64,000 nt of DNA, from the NCBI GenBank assembly GCA_001829005.1, contig MIAG01000001.1, positions 62,001 through 126,000 of the forward strand. The letters are read 5' to 3'. The notes below the pieces were generated by a model. It made no database searches. It was given only the letters and a program-made list of their open reading frames with translations, and was not told where the DNA came from. A program made the position numbers and the translations under genes. Positions 1-9,146 of the stretch are shown piece by piece. This stretch comes from Sphingobacteriia bacterium RIFOXYC2_FULL_35_18 (GTDB taxonomy: Bacteria; Bacteroidota; Bacteroidia; Chitinophagales; Chitinophagaceae). How positions within the stretch are numbered: the stretch's first letter is position 1; the number at the start of each line of letters is the position of its first letter.

Positions 1-592
1 CACCTAAAGCATAAATATTTTTCATTACCGCTGCATACTGCACTCCTACTACATCGGTATTCACTACCGTATTAATATAATCAGTTTTAAAACATGCAGC
101 AATGGCAGCAGTTTCTACTTCATCGGCACCTGAAAAAGTGAGATAAGATAATTTTTCCGCAGCTACTTCTTCAGCATGACAGGGTCCTAATAAAGTAAAA
201 TAATTGTTCAATGGAAACTGAACAGTCTCTGCTAAATACTCGTGTAATAATTGGTTCTTAGTAGGCGTAATTCCTTTTACGGCAGAAACAATTTTTTTAC
301 CCACCCATTTTTCTGCAGAAACCTGCATCAAAGCATCTTCCACATAAGCAGAAGGAACGGCAATTACTATTACATCTGAGGCTTCAATTACCGCATTAAT
401 ATCAGTAGTCAATTGTAACTGTGCGGGATTAAAATAAGCGGTGCTTAAGTAATGAGGATTGTGTTTTCTCTTTTTAAAATAATGAATACTATCCTCGTTT
501 CGGATAAACCAATGAATGGTATTGCCGCTATCGGTGAGAATTTTAGCTAAAGCAGTTGCCCAGCTTCCACCTCCAATAATTCCAAACTGCAT
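1..592 (-). CDS. gpsA: Glycerol-3-phosphate dehydrogenase [NAD(P)+], 3' end beyond window
   Basis: Reduces dihydroxyacetone phosphate to sn-glycerol 3-phosphate in the cytoplasm, the entry step of phospholipid synthesis. The ORF track omits it because it runs off the left edge. Translating the minus strand from the ATG at 590-592 gives MQFGIIGGGSWATALAKIL, the Rossmann NAD-binding start of GpsA. Further along come VIVIAVPSAYVEDAL, KGITP and LLGPCHAEEV, the last being a GpsA-type substrate-region signature. About 197 codons are visible out of a usual ~330, so the C-terminal catalytic domain is outside. It reads away from the tolC-adaptor operon, from which a terminator hairpin separates it, so it probably has its own promoter near 600-635. 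Confidence 0.93.
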   Translation of the reverse strand, partial: MQFGIIGGGSWATALAKILTDSGNTIHWFIRNEDSIHYFKKRKHNPHYLSTAYFNPAQLQLTTDINAVIEASDVIVIAVPSAYVEDALMQVSAEKWVGKKIVSAVKGITPTKNQLLHEYLAETVQFPLNNYFTLLGPCHAEEVAAEKLSYLTFSGADEVETAAIAACFKTDYINTVVNTDVVGVQYAAVMKNIYALG

Positions 593-637
593 ATGGCTGT
601 TTTATCGCTAATAATTCAGCAAACATACAGAAAAACA

Positions 638-662
638 AATGGACGGTAATTAGCCGTCCATT
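638..662 (-). terminator. Rho-independent terminator after the adaptor gene
   Basis: AATGGACGG and CCGTCCATT form a perfect 9-bp stem with a 7-nt loop. Read on the minus strand it is followed by TTTGTTTTT. It lies 22 nt past the stop of the periplasmic adaptor and closes that operon before gpsA. Confidence 0.75.
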
Positions 663-683
663 GTTGAAATATTATCTAAAAAA

Positions 684-2063
684 TTAATCTTTTTTCTTTT
701 CTTCAAATAACTTGTCTTTTTCTACAACAGTAACCAAGTTGCCATCCTTTAGCATCTTGCTTACAATAGAGTAAGGACCAGTAATTACTTTATCGCCTTC
801 TTTCAGACCTTCAGTAATTTCAATATTGTTCAAATCTTGAATGGCAGTTTTTACTTTTACCTTCTTCACTTTATTATCTGCCTGCAAAATAAATACCACT
901 TCTTCAATTGAGTCATCAGAAGAAACAGATTTTTGTTCTACTTTTTCAACTTGAGCTACTTTGTTGTCGGTTTTCTTCTCGTCTTTTTTCTCTTTCTGGT
1001 CTTCTTTACTATCTCTTGTGGTAACGGCATTCAAAGGAACAGACAGTACATTGTATTTACTCTTTGTTTGTATATCAGCACTTGCAGTCATACCCGGACG
1101 GAAAGGAAAAGATCTACCAGGAATAACCAAGTCTTTATAACTTTCTTGCAATAAACGAATATGCACTTTGTAGTTGGTTACTTCGGCACTTGCATTGGCA
1201 GTAAGTGTATTACCTGTGCTAGGATTTGCAATTTTATATACAATGCCTTTGAACTTTCTGCTGGTATAGGCGTCTACTTCTACAATAGCTGTATCGCCTA
1301 ATTTAACTTTAGGAATATCATTTTCACCCACGTCAACCCTTACTTCAAAACTACGCATATCTGCCACTCGCATCATTTCGGTACCAACGTTAAAGCTGTT
1401 ACCTGCAACACGCTCTCCTTTTTTAATAGCCAACAAACTAATCACCCCATCCATTGGTGAAGTAATTAATGTTCTTCCAATATCTTTATTGGCTCTGTTT
1501 AATTGCGCTTGAACACTTTGCACACCCGCTTTTGCGCTTTTGATTCCTTCCATTGCAGCATTGTAATTGGCTCTTGCACTTTTAACTGCTTGCTCAGCTT
1601 GTTCAAATTCTAAGCGGCTGATTACTTTCTCATCCAATAATTTCTTTTGGCGATTGTATTGTGTTTCAGCTTGATCTAATGTGGCTTTAATTGCCGCAGA
1701 CTGCGCGGTTGTGTTTGAAACCTGTGCTTGTTGCTGACTAACGCCTGCAGCCACCTGATCTCTTTGAGAGTTTAATATGTCTGCATAAATTCTAGCCAAC
1801 ACTTGTCCTCTTTTAACAGTGTCACCTTCAGCAACAGTTAATTCAACTATTTCACCGCTTACGTCGGGACTTATTTTTACTTCAATTTCAGGATATACTT
1901 TTCCACTCGCATTTACTGTTTCAATAATTGTTCTGCGTTGTACCGCTTCAGCAGTAACTTTTATTCCTTCTTCTTTACCTATTACTCCTGCTTTCTTTAG
2001 GCCTATGATAACGCCTATGATTACTACTAGGCCTACAATAATCCAGATTAACTTCTTACTCAT
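684..2063 (-). CDS. Periplasmic adaptor subunit (HlyD/MacA-type membrane fusion protein)
   Basis: Adaptor that would bridge an inner-membrane pump to the outer-membrane channel encoded just upstream. Residues 4-22 are an N-terminal membrane anchor. Residues ~45-90 hold the first half of the lipoyl domain (VSGEIVELTVAEGDTVKRGQVLARI). Residues ~95-195 are a long Gln/Ala-rich coiled-coil hairpin, followed by the second lipoyl half (ITSPMDGVISLLAIKKGERV) and beta-barrel segments. The C-terminal part carries a strongly charged Lys/Glu/Asp-rich insertion (about residues 350-385) before the last domain, longer than I expect for MacA. It lies 10 nt after the tolC stop, so the two are one operon. No ABC or RND pump gene is next to it, so the partner must be elsewhere. 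At 459 aa it is slightly longer than typical MacA. Confidence 0.88.
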   Translation of the reverse strand: MSKKLIWIIVGLVVIIGVIIGLKKAGVIGKEEGIKVTAEAVQRRTIIETVNASGKVYPEIEVKISPDVSGEIVELTVAEGDTVKRGQVLARIYADILNSQRDQVAAGVSQQQAQVSNTTAQSAAIKATLDQAETQYNRQKKLLDEKVISRLEFEQAEQAVKSARANYNAAMEGIKSAKAGVQSVQAQLNRANKDIGRTLITSPMDGVISLLAIKKGERVAGNSFNVGTEMMRVADMRSFEVRVDVGENDIPKVKLGDTAIVEVDAYTSRKFKGIVYKIANPSTGNTLTANASAEVTNYKVHIRLLQESYKDLVIPGRSFPFRPGMTASADIQTKSKYNVLSVPLNAVTTRDSKEDQKEKKDEKKTDNKVAQVEKVEQKSVSSDDSIEEVVFILQADNKVKKVKVKTAIQDLNNIEITEGLKEGDKVITGPYSIVSKMLKDGNLVTVVEKDKLFEEKKKD

Positions 2064-2073
2064 GATTTGTTTT

Positions 2074-3534
2074 TTATAATTTAATGCCTTGACCTTTGTA
2101 AAATTCTAGTAGTTTAATTCTAAAAATATAATCAAACTGGTTATTCAATCTATCTAGTTTTGCTCTTAGCAAATTATTCTGATTAGTAATCAAATCTAAC
2201 GTGTTAGACAAACCAGCTTCAAAACGTTTGCGTGCGTAATCATAAGCTTTTTGAGATGCTTCTACCGATTTATCGCTCGCATGAAAACGTTGAATAGCAG
2301 CCATTGCATTGGTATGTGCTTGATAAATATTTTGCTGCAAGGTTAAATCTGCTTGTTGTCTTGATACTTGTGCTGTTCTTAAATTTAATTTAGAACGCTC
2401 ATAGCCTAATTTAGCTGAACCTGCATTAAAAATGGGAATCTGAACGTTTAACCCAAAGTTTTGCCTAAAGTTTTGTTCTAGTTGTCCACCCCAACCGCTC
2501 CACATTTGAAAGAAGTTTCTTTTAGAAGAAGTCAACTGAATATCTGGCTGAAATACTTGATAGTTCTGGTTATTCACCGTTACAAAATTAGTAGTAGGTC
2601 TTGTACCAATCACATTTGCACCAGTAATAGTGGTAGCGGCATTAGCAAAGTTAGACCCCAATCCACCAAAAGCAGAAATGGTTGGATAAAATGCAGAGCG
2701 CGCTCTTTTAATAGATGCTTCTGCCGACTTAATTCTTAAGTCGCTTACTTTTTGAGCGGGTTGATTATTCAACGCCAATTGGTATAAAAATGCTGGATCC
2801 AATTCTCCCAATGGTTGCAATGGAATATTATCTACTGCTGGTATTTCTACATCAAATGAAACAGACATATCTAAGTTGATGGCAGCTTTCAACTGAATTA
2901 CGGCTTGTTGAAATGTTGCATTAGCACTAACTAATGAAGTACTGTCTCTTGCTAGTTGTGCTTCAATTTCAGCAGCACTTAATTCTGGTAACGCCCCTGC
3001 TTCTACTCGCTTGCGGGTAAAACCTAACTGAGATTGGGTTTGGCCAACTTGTACTTCAGCAATAGCAATTTGTTGCTTAGCCGCCACTACTTGCAAAAAA
3101 AATGTAGCTATACTTAATGATACATCATTGGTGATTCTTTCAATATCGGCTATTGCTGCTTGTGCATTAAACCCCGCAACCTGACGATCTGCTTTTAGAG
3201 CTCCCCAGTTAAATACAGTGGCATTCACATTCAAATTTACTTGTTGGAACAACAACTGTGTGGTTGTAAACAAGTTGGTAGTAGGATCAATGGATCTACC
3301 AAACTGGGTACCCAAATTGGTATTGGCACTTGCCGATGGATATTGAGACAATTTGGTCCGCTCCACTTCCAATGCAGCCAGTCTTGCCTGTATATCGGCT
3401 TGCTTTACCGAAATATTGTTTTTTGCAGCGTATTCTACACAACGCTGAAGGTTCCATTTGTCTGTTGAACCCTGAGCAACAATTTGCCCAGCGAACGTAA
3501 AACAACCGACCATTAGTAATAGTAAATTCCTCAT
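2074..3534 (-). CDS. TolC family outer membrane efflux protein
   Basis: Outer-membrane channel of a tripartite export system. The N-terminus (MRNLLLLMVGCFTFAGQIVAQG) is a signal peptide with an Ala-Gln cleavage site typical of Bacteroidota. The mature protein begins with WNLQRCVEYAAKNNISVKQADIQ, the usual start of the first outer-membrane-efflux repeat. The second repeat is seen near residues 370-480 (NLRTAQVSRQQADLTLQQNIYQA, ending in DYIFRIKLLEFYKGQGIKL). The length of 486 aa is normal. It is the first gene of the operon with the adaptor. The 104 nt upstream, up to the permease, show no clear regulatory site. Confidence 0.92.
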   Translation of the reverse strand: MRNLLLLMVGCFTFAGQIVAQGSTDKWNLQRCVEYAAKNNISVKQADIQARLAALEVERTKLSQYPSASANTNLGTQFGRSIDPTTNLFTTTQLLFQQVNLNVNATVFNWGALKADRQVAGFNAQAAIADIERITNDVSLSIATFFLQVVAAKQQIAIAEVQVGQTQSQLGFTRKRVEAGALPELSAAEIEAQLARDSTSLVSANATFQQAVIQLKAAINLDMSVSFDVEIPAVDNIPLQPLGELDPAFLYQLALNNQPAQKVSDLRIKSAEASIKRARSAFYPTISAFGGLGSNFANAATTITGANVIGTRPTTNFVTVNNQNYQVFQPDIQLTSSKRNFFQMWSGWGGQLEQNFRQNFGLNVQIPIFNAGSAKLGYERSKLNLRTAQVSRQQADLTLQQNIYQAHTNAMAAIQRFHASDKSVEASQKAYDYARKRFEAGLSNTLDLITNQNNLLRAKLDRLNNQFDYIFRIKLLEFYKGQGIKL

Positions 3535-3638
3535 AGAACAAAAATAAGTTATTCGGCGAGGCTTTCACAGAATTTAGACAGACGGAAAGGAAAGGGATGG
3601 TTTTGTGTTAAAATTAGTATGAAAGGCAGCTTATAGCC

Positions 3639-4982
3639 CTATACTGGCTTTTTAAAACGTTGTGTAATGAAGTAAATAGCCATAAATGCAGCCAGTACAG
3701 CCGTGCCAATTATAGCGGTATTGGGTGTTTGTATGGCTATGCTCACCCCAACAAAACAATAGGTTGCCATAAATATTAAAGGCAATATTGGAAAGAGCTT
3801 CATTTTATAAATACCCGTACCGTCTAAATGTTTGGTTTGTTTTCTTAATTTAAAAATGGTTGCACTTGAAGCCACCATACCAAAACAATCAAGGAAAATG
3901 GTAAAATTTAAAATAGCATCAAAGGTTTGGGCAAAAAATAAAATCAGCAAACAGGTAAGGGTAAACACCGTTAGCGATACTACCAATACCCCATTCTTTT
4001 CGTTTTGCTTTGAAAATATTTTTGGAATGGTTCCTTCATCGCTCATGGCATACATGACTCTAGGATTACTCATCAATAGGGCATTTACATAAGCCAATAC
4101 ACCAAAGAACAAAAAGAAAGAAAAAATAGCTGCACCTCTTTCACCAAATACTTTATCTATAACCACATAAGCAATTTCTTTTTCTCCTTTCATTTGCTCA
4201 AAACCTACAATTTGGTAATAGCTAAAATTAACCAACAAATACAGCCCTATAATGATGGCAATTCCAAAAAATATTCCTTTAGGAATATTGCGTGCAGGGT
4301 CTTTTACTTCGCTTCCAAAATTGATGGTTTGTTGGTACCCGCCATAAGTAAATGAAACTGCAATTAAACTATACCCCAAACTCTGTATCCAACTCATTTG
4401 AGGGGTTGGAGGGATTGTAGCTGATGCAGACTCAGCAACCGCTGCGGCTGTAGAAGATTCATATGGGAAAAACAAAGCCGCAATCAATACCAAGATCATA
4501 CTGATTTTGATGACCATTAAAATATTTTGCGCACGAGAACTCATTTTAAGCCCTCTTAAATTAATAATGTAAAATAAAATGATGGCTCCTGCACTTAACA
4601 AGGCTTTGTCTACATCTGTCCAAGGTGTACCAGGAAAAAGTTTAGCAATATATCCACTTCCAATAATAGCCACCACACTTAAACTAGCAGCATTGCTAAT
4701 TAAAATAATACAGTTGATGGCAAATGCAATACTGGGATGATAGGCATAAGAAAACACTTTATAATAACCCCCAGTTACCGGAAACCTACTCCCGATTTCT
4801 GCATAAGTTAACGCGCCACAGAGGGCTACGAAACCGCCAATTAACCAAGCTGCAAAATATACAGAGGGCTCAATGGCATGCTGGGCGCTGGTTGCAGCAG
4901 ATCTAAAAATCCCCATCCCTATTACTAAGCCCACCACAATCATGGTGAAACTAAAAACATTTAATTGCTGGTTCCCTTTCAT
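3639..4982 (-). CDS. APC-superfamily amino acid permease
   Basis: Inner-membrane secondary transporter with about 12 hydrophobic segments. Family features are the first helix VVGLVIGMGIFRS (the glycine-rich unwound TM1 motif of amino acid/polyamine/organocation permeases), ALCGALTYAEIGSRFPVTGGYYKVF in TM2, and FTYGGYQQTINFGSEVKDPARNIPKGI in the TM6-7 region. The ORF-track start adds MYIFIL; I prefer the second Met (MKGNQQLN), giving 447 aa, because it directly precedes the first transmembrane region. The substrate cannot be read from the sequence; LAT-type neutral amino acid exchangers are the nearest remembered relatives. It is transcribed away from the cobalamin riboswitch and shares that intergenic region. 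Confidence 0.88.
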   Translation of the reverse strand: MKGNQQLNVFSFTMIVVGLVIGMGIFRSAATSAQHAIEPSVYFAAWLIGGFVALCGALTYAEIGSRFPVTGGYYKVFSYAYHPSIAFAINCIILISNAASLSVVAIIGSGYIAKLFPGTPWTDVDKALLSAGAIILFYIINLRGLKMSSRAQNILMVIKISMILVLIAALFFPYESSTAAAVAESASATIPPTPQMSWIQSLGYSLIAVSFTYGGYQQTINFGSEVKDPARNIPKGIFFGIAIIIGLYLLVNFSYYQIVGFEQMKGEKEIAYVVIDKVFGERGAAIFSFFLFFGVLAYVNALLMSNPRVMYAMSDEGTIPKIFSKQNEKNGVLVVSLTVFTLTCLLILFFAQTFDAILNFTIFLDCFGMVASSATIFKLRKQTKHLDGTGIYKMKLFPILPLIFMATYCFVGVSIAIQTPNTAIIGTAVLAAFMAIYFITQRFKKPV

Positions 4983-5013
4983 AAGGATAAATATATACAT
5001 TTGCTGCGTTACT

Positions 5014-5183
5014 GGTTCATCTGCCTCAGTCAGATGATTAAAAGGGAAGTCGGTGTAACTCCGGCGCTATCCCCGTAGCTGTAACCCGCGCCGCAAGGCA
5101 AACTTTTGAATCACTACAACCACTGTCTCGATTATAAAGAGATGGGAAGGACATTCAAAGGGTGGGAAGCCAGAAGACCTGCC
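5014..5183 (+). promoter_or_regulatory. Cobalamin (AdoCbl-type) riboswitch
   Basis: The region holds the ordered conserved blocks of the cobalamin aptamer: GGTTC, then TTAAAAGGGAAGTCGGTG, CCGGCGCTATCCCCGTAGCTGTAA, CACTGTC..GATGGGAAG, and the B12-box end AGCCAGAAGACCTGCC. Spacing and order match the E. coli btuB leader from memory. It sits about 130 nt before the btuB start, on the same strand, and should repress btuB and the cob genes when cobalamin is plentiful. Confidence 0.95.
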
Positions 5184-5200
5184 AATAGCAAACAAGTATT

Positions 5201-5277
5201 CACGGCTTTCGGGTGAAAAGCATGGAATCTAAAGTGCTGCTGCAGCAGTAATTTATTTTTCGCCGTTTTTTTATTTT
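5201..5277 (+). terminator. Candidate expression platform of the cobalamin riboswitch
   Basis: ACGGC (5202-5206) can pair with GCCGT (5262-5266), which is followed directly by TTTTTTTATTTT, a long-range intrinsic terminator shape. A perfect palindrome CTGCTGCAGCAG lies inside the loop. Competing hairpins are possible (TTCAC with GTGAA around 5199-5216), so the exact switching helices are inferred only. Confidence 0.45.
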
Positions 5278-5315
5278 CCTGGAAGCTCATTGTTGACCTT
5301 TAAATTAAATGGACA

Positions 5316-7247
5316 ATGAGCAAAAAATTAACGCTCCTCCTAACCCTGCTATCAAGCGCTGGCTTGTATGCACAAAAAGACAGTTTACGCACCAGTGTGC
5401 TAGACGAAGTAGTGGTAACTGCCAATAAGCAGGAACAAAAACAAAGTACTACAGGTAAAGTGATTACCGTAATTGGACAAGCTGAATTGTCTAAAAGTTC
5501 GGGCAAATCGTTGGGCCAAGTATTGAATGAAACCGTTGGTATCACCATCAACGGAGCGCTGAACAATGCGGGCACCAATCAAACCGTATTTATGCGCGGG
5601 GCCAATAGCGGTAGAACGTTGATACTAATGGATGGTATTCCTGTGTATGATCCTTCGCAAATTGGCAATGAATTCGACCTGAACCTTTTTTCTATTAATG
5701 ATGTAGAAAGAATTGAAGTATGCAGAGGTGCCCAAAGTACCGTATATGGAAGTGATGCGGTTGCAGGGGTAATTAATATTATTACTGTAAAGCAAAATGT
5801 AAACAAACCCATCAATGTAAAAGCTACTTTAACTGCAGGTAATTTAAATAGTTTTAAAAACAACTTGCAGCTGTATGGTAAGTACAAAAAACTAACTTAT
5901 AGTTTGCGTAATGCCGGTATTCGTACCAATGGGTTTAGTGCAGCCAGTGATACTATTGGCACTAGAAACTATGACGCAGACGGATACAAGGGCAATAGTA
6001 CCAGTGCTGCAGTTCAATATGCCGTAAACAACCAATTATTATTGAAAGGGTTTGGAATGTACAGCCAATACCAGGCCAGCATTGATGCAGGTGTATTTAG
6101 TGATGATAAGCAGTATCTATTGAAAAACAATTTATTGAATACGGGCTTTGGTTTGGTGTATAAAACCAAATCATTGCAGGTAACTGCCAACTATCAATTC
6201 AGTCAAACCAATAGAGGATATGAAAGAGATAGTGCAGATAAAGCAGTATTTAGTTTTTATCAACGCAACAAGTATTTTGGTAAAACACAGTTTGCAGAAT
6301 TGTACGCTTCGTTTAAATTAAATCAATCATTCTCTTTATTGCAGGGTGTTGAATACCGTTTTGCCAGCATGAATAATCAGTTTGAATCGGTAAGTAGTTT
6401 TGGCCCATTTAAGTCGGGTTTTAAAGACACGGGTATTCATCAGTCATCTGTGTACAGTTCTTTACAATTCAATAACCAGAAAGGGTTTTTTGCAGATGCA
6501 GGATTTAGGTTGAATAAACACTCTATTTACGGGAACAGCAGCACTTTTACTTTTAATCCTTCATTTGCGGTTTCAGAACAGCTGCGCCTATTTGGTAGTG
6601 TAGCTACTGCATTTAAAACCCCTTCCTTGTTTCAACTATTTGATTCATTTAGTGGAAGAAGAGATTTAAAAGCAGAAACCAGCACTACTATTGAAGCAGG
6701 ATTTTCGCATAGCTATACGGGTTTTACCAGCAGGTTAGTGGCTTTTTATAGAAATACCAATAATGGAATAGACTACGATTATGTGCGCAACAAGTATTAC
6801 AATTTCATAAAGCAAACCGCTTTTGGGGTTGAATACGAAACCAGTATTCGATTGAGTAATCGTTTGCAAATGAATATGAATTTTAGTTACCTAAGCATGA
6901 TCGATTCTACACAAAGCAGAACCAATTTTAAAGACACTGGCTATATTTATGGACTAAGAAGACCAGGCTTTCAAAGCAATATGAGCGTAAGCTATACGCA
7001 TGAAAAAGCAACTGTTTCTATCATAGGAAAATATGTAGGCAGCCGATCAGATATTGGTGGATTTAGAAGGGCCGATGTATTGTTACCTGAATATTTTATT
7101 TTGGGTGCTTATGCAGAATATCGTTTTAGCGAAAAAATAAAATTATTTGTAGACGCACAAAATATCACGGGCAAGAAATTCACCGATTTAAGAGGGTTTA
7201 ATAGTATTCCATTTTTAATTAACTCAGGTATTAGTATCCATCTATAA
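5316..7247 (+). CDS. btuB: TonB-dependent outer membrane cobalamin receptor
   Basis: Imports vitamin B12 or other corrinoids across the outer membrane using TonB energy. A signal peptide (MSKKLTLLLTLLSSAGLYAQ) precedes the TonB box region (LDEVVVTANK). The plug domain spans about residues 40-160 (VFMRGANSGRTLILMDGIPVYDP, GAQSTVYGSDAVAGVINIIT), followed by a 22-strand beta-barrel ending in an aromatic-rich strand (FNSIPFLINSGISIHL). The 643-aa length fits BtuB. The substrate assignment comes from the upstream cobalamin riboswitch and the cobT-cobS-cobC genes starting 8 nt downstream; a TonB receptor alone would not show it. Confidence 0.93.
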   Translation: MSKKLTLLLTLLSSAGLYAQKDSLRTSVLDEVVVTANKQEQKQSTTGKVITVIGQAELSKSSGKSLGQVLNETVGITINGALNNAGTNQTVFMRGANSGRTLILMDGIPVYDPSQIGNEFDLNLFSINDVERIEVCRGAQSTVYGSDAVAGVINIITVKQNVNKPINVKATLTAGNLNSFKNNLQLYGKYKKLTYSLRNAGIRTNGFSAASDTIGTRNYDADGYKGNSTSAAVQYAVNNQLLLKGFGMYSQYQASIDAGVFSDDKQYLLKNNLLNTGFGLVYKTKSLQVTANYQFSQTNRGYERDSADKAVFSFYQRNKYFGKTQFAELYASFKLNQSFSLLQGVEYRFASMNNQFESVSSFGPFKSGFKDTGIHQSSVYSSLQFNNQKGFFADAGFRLNKHSIYGNSSTFTFNPSFAVSEQLRLFGSVATAFKTPSLFQLFDSFSGRRDLKAETSTTIEAGFSHSYTGFTSRLVAFYRNTNNGIDYDYVRNKYYNFIKQTAFGVEYETSIRLSNRLQMNMNFSYLSMIDSTQSRTNFKDTGYIYGLRRPGFQSNMSVSYTHEKATVSIIGKYVGSRSDIGGFRRADVLLPEYFILGAYAEYRFSEKIKLFVDAQNITGKKFTDLRGFNSIPFLINSGISIHL

Positions 7248-7255
7248 TAAACACT

Positions 7256-8281
7256 ATGCTTAAAGATCAGCTGCAAAACAAAATAAATAGCAAGACCAAA
7301 CCCTTGGGTGCATTGGGTTTGCTAGAAGAGATTGCATTACAAGTAGGTTTAATTCAGCAGACCACAGCACCTTTTATTGCAAGACCTACCATTATGGTTT
7401 TTGCAGCTGATCATGGCATAGCCGAAACAGGATTGGTGAATCCTTACCCACAATCTGTTACTGCACAAATGGTCTTGAACTTTTTGAATGGGGGTGCAGC
7501 CATAAATGTATTTACCCAAATGAATCGATTGCAGTTGATTGTTGTAGACGCGGGTGTAAATGCGAATTTGAGCCATCTTGAACAACCGAATTTTATTCAA
7601 GCTAAACAAGGTATGGGCACAGTCAATTATTTAACTGCTCCAGCAATGTCTATGGATTTGGCTTTGAGTTGTATTAAAAAAGGAAAAGAACTGGTTACAG
7701 TTGTTGCAAAAGATGGTACCAATTGTATTGGATTTGGCGAAATGGGAATAGGCAATACTTCATCAGCTGCTTTAATTATGCATGCGATTACGGGTACTCC
7801 TCTGGCCGAATGTGTAGGCAGGGGTACTGGTTCCAATGACGACCAATTGAATACTAAAATAAATACCCTTGAAAAGGTTGCCAGTTTGCATCAACTAAAT
7901 TCACTAAGGCACGAACCCCTGCTATTATTAAGTGCAGTGGGTGGTTTTGAAATTGCTATGATGGTGGGTGCATACTTAGCTGCAGCTTCAGAAAAAATGG
8001 TCATTGTGGTAGATGGTTTTATTGCTACTGCAGCTTTATTGGTTGCTGTACAAATGGAACCTACTGTATTGAATAATTGCATTTTTGCACACAACAGCAA
8101 TGAGCAAGGTCACGCCAATATGTTGCAGTATTTAAAAGCGAAGCCCTTGCTGAATATAGGCCTCAGACTTGGGGAAGGAACAGGTGCAGCATTGGCCATC
8201 CCATTAATTGAATCGGCTGTTGCCTTTTTAAATCAGATGGCTTCTTTTGAACAAGCTGGTGTAAGCACTGCGTCAGAATAA
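7256..8281 (+). CDS. cobT: Nicotinate-nucleotide--dimethylbenzimidazole phosphoribosyltransferase
   Basis: Transfers phosphoribose from nicotinate mononucleotide to the lower-ligand base (classically dimethylbenzimidazole), making alpha-ribazole phosphate for the nucleotide loop of cobalamin. Family signatures are SKTKPLGALGLLEEIALQ at the N-terminus, VFAADHGIAE, FGEMGIGNTSSAALI, and the C-terminal GLRLGEGTGAALAIPLIESA, whose Glu is the expected catalytic base. The length of 341 aa is normal. It follows btuB by 8 nt and precedes cobS by 22 nt, so it belongs to the riboswitch-controlled operon. No base-activation or corrin-ring genes are nearby, so the role is salvage and remodelling. Confidence 0.95.
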   Translation: MLKDQLQNKINSKTKPLGALGLLEEIALQVGLIQQTTAPFIARPTIMVFAADHGIAETGLVNPYPQSVTAQMVLNFLNGGAAINVFTQMNRLQLIVVDAGVNANLSHLEQPNFIQAKQGMGTVNYLTAPAMSMDLALSCIKKGKELVTVVAKDGTNCIGFGEMGIGNTSSAALIMHAITGTPLAECVGRGTGSNDDQLNTKINTLEKVASLHQLNSLRHEPLLLLSAVGGFEIAMMVGAYLAAASEKMVIVVDGFIATAALLVAVQMEPTVLNNCIFAHNSNEQGHANMLQYLKAKPLLNIGLRLGEGTGAALAIPLIESAVAFLNQMASFEQAGVSTASE

Positions 8282-8303
8282 TTATCTTCATTCAAATTTT
8301 TTC

Positions 8304-9146
8304 ATGAAACACCAGTGGCTTCTATTTAAAACAGCGTTGATGTTTTTTACTCGCATCCCTGTGGGCAATCTTCCATTTAAACAAGCGCACTTGCAAGCTT
8401 CAGCCCGCTATTTTAGTTGGGCAGGCATTGTAGTTGGAATAGTAGGTGCGATTGTATTGGTATTGGCCGATCTGCTTTTTTCTCCTGCACTAACTGTTTT
8501 GTTTTCAATGATTGCCACCATTTTATTAACGGGTTCATTTCATGAAGACGGTTTTGCAGATTGTTGCGATGCTTTTGGCGGAGGATGGACCAAAGAAAAA
8601 ATATTGACCATCATGAAAGACAGTCGTCTAGGCACTTACGGGGTAGTTGGATTAATCTTGATCCTGTCTTTAAAATTTTTATTACTACTAGAATTAATGC
8701 AATTTTTTCCTATTGAATTGGTTGCAGTTGCTTTAATAGCAGCTCATGCCAATAGTCGATTTTGGGCTACCACTATCATGCAAAAACTACCCTATGTTCA
8801 AGACATCGATACCAGTAAATCAAAACCTTTGGCAGATCGAATACTAACCAAAGCAGAAATGGGCATACTGGCCTTGGGTTCTTTAATTCCCCTTACCCTT
8901 GTTTTTATTTTAATCTATAGCCCAATTGATCAACTAGATTCTTTACTATTTAGTTATGGGTTCGCCAGCTGGTTATTCTTTTTTATTCTTTGGGTTCAAG
9001 TTCCAGCTTACTTGGTTCAAATATTTGCAGGTAATTATTTTATGAAATGGATTGGTGGTTATACTGGGGATTGTTTAGGTGCCACACAACAGGTTTGTGA
9101 AATTGCATTTTATTTAGGATGTTTACTCTTATGGAAATTTATTTAA
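8304..9146 (+). CDS. cobS: Adenosylcobinamide-GDP ribazoletransferase (cobalamin synthase)
   Basis: Integral membrane enzyme joining adenosylcobinamide-GDP with alpha-ribazole (phosphate) to finish the cobalamin nucleotide loop. The start MKHQWLLFKTALMFFTRIPVGNLPF is typical. The key acidic motif is present as HEDGFADCCDAFGGGWTKEKILTIMKDSRLGTYG (about residues 80-115). Several transmembrane helices follow, and the C-terminus GGYTGDCLGATQQVCEIAFYLG matches the family. It has 280 aa, slightly longer than the ~250 aa of enteric CobS. Its 3' end overlaps the start of cobC by 16 nt, which implies translational coupling. Confidence 0.94.
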   Translation: MKHQWLLFKTALMFFTRIPVGNLPFKQAHLQASARYFSWAGIVVGIVGAIVLVLADLLFSPALTVLFSMIATILLTGSFHEDGFADCCDAFGGGWTKEKILTIMKDSRLGTYGVVGLILILSLKFLLLLELMQFFPIELVAVALIAAHANSRFWATTIMQKLPYVQDIDTSKSKPLADRILTKAEMGILALGSLIPLTLVFILIYSPIDQLDSLLFSYGFASWLFFFILWVQVPAYLVQIFAGNYFMKWIGGYTGDCLGATQQVCEIAFYLGCLLLWKFI

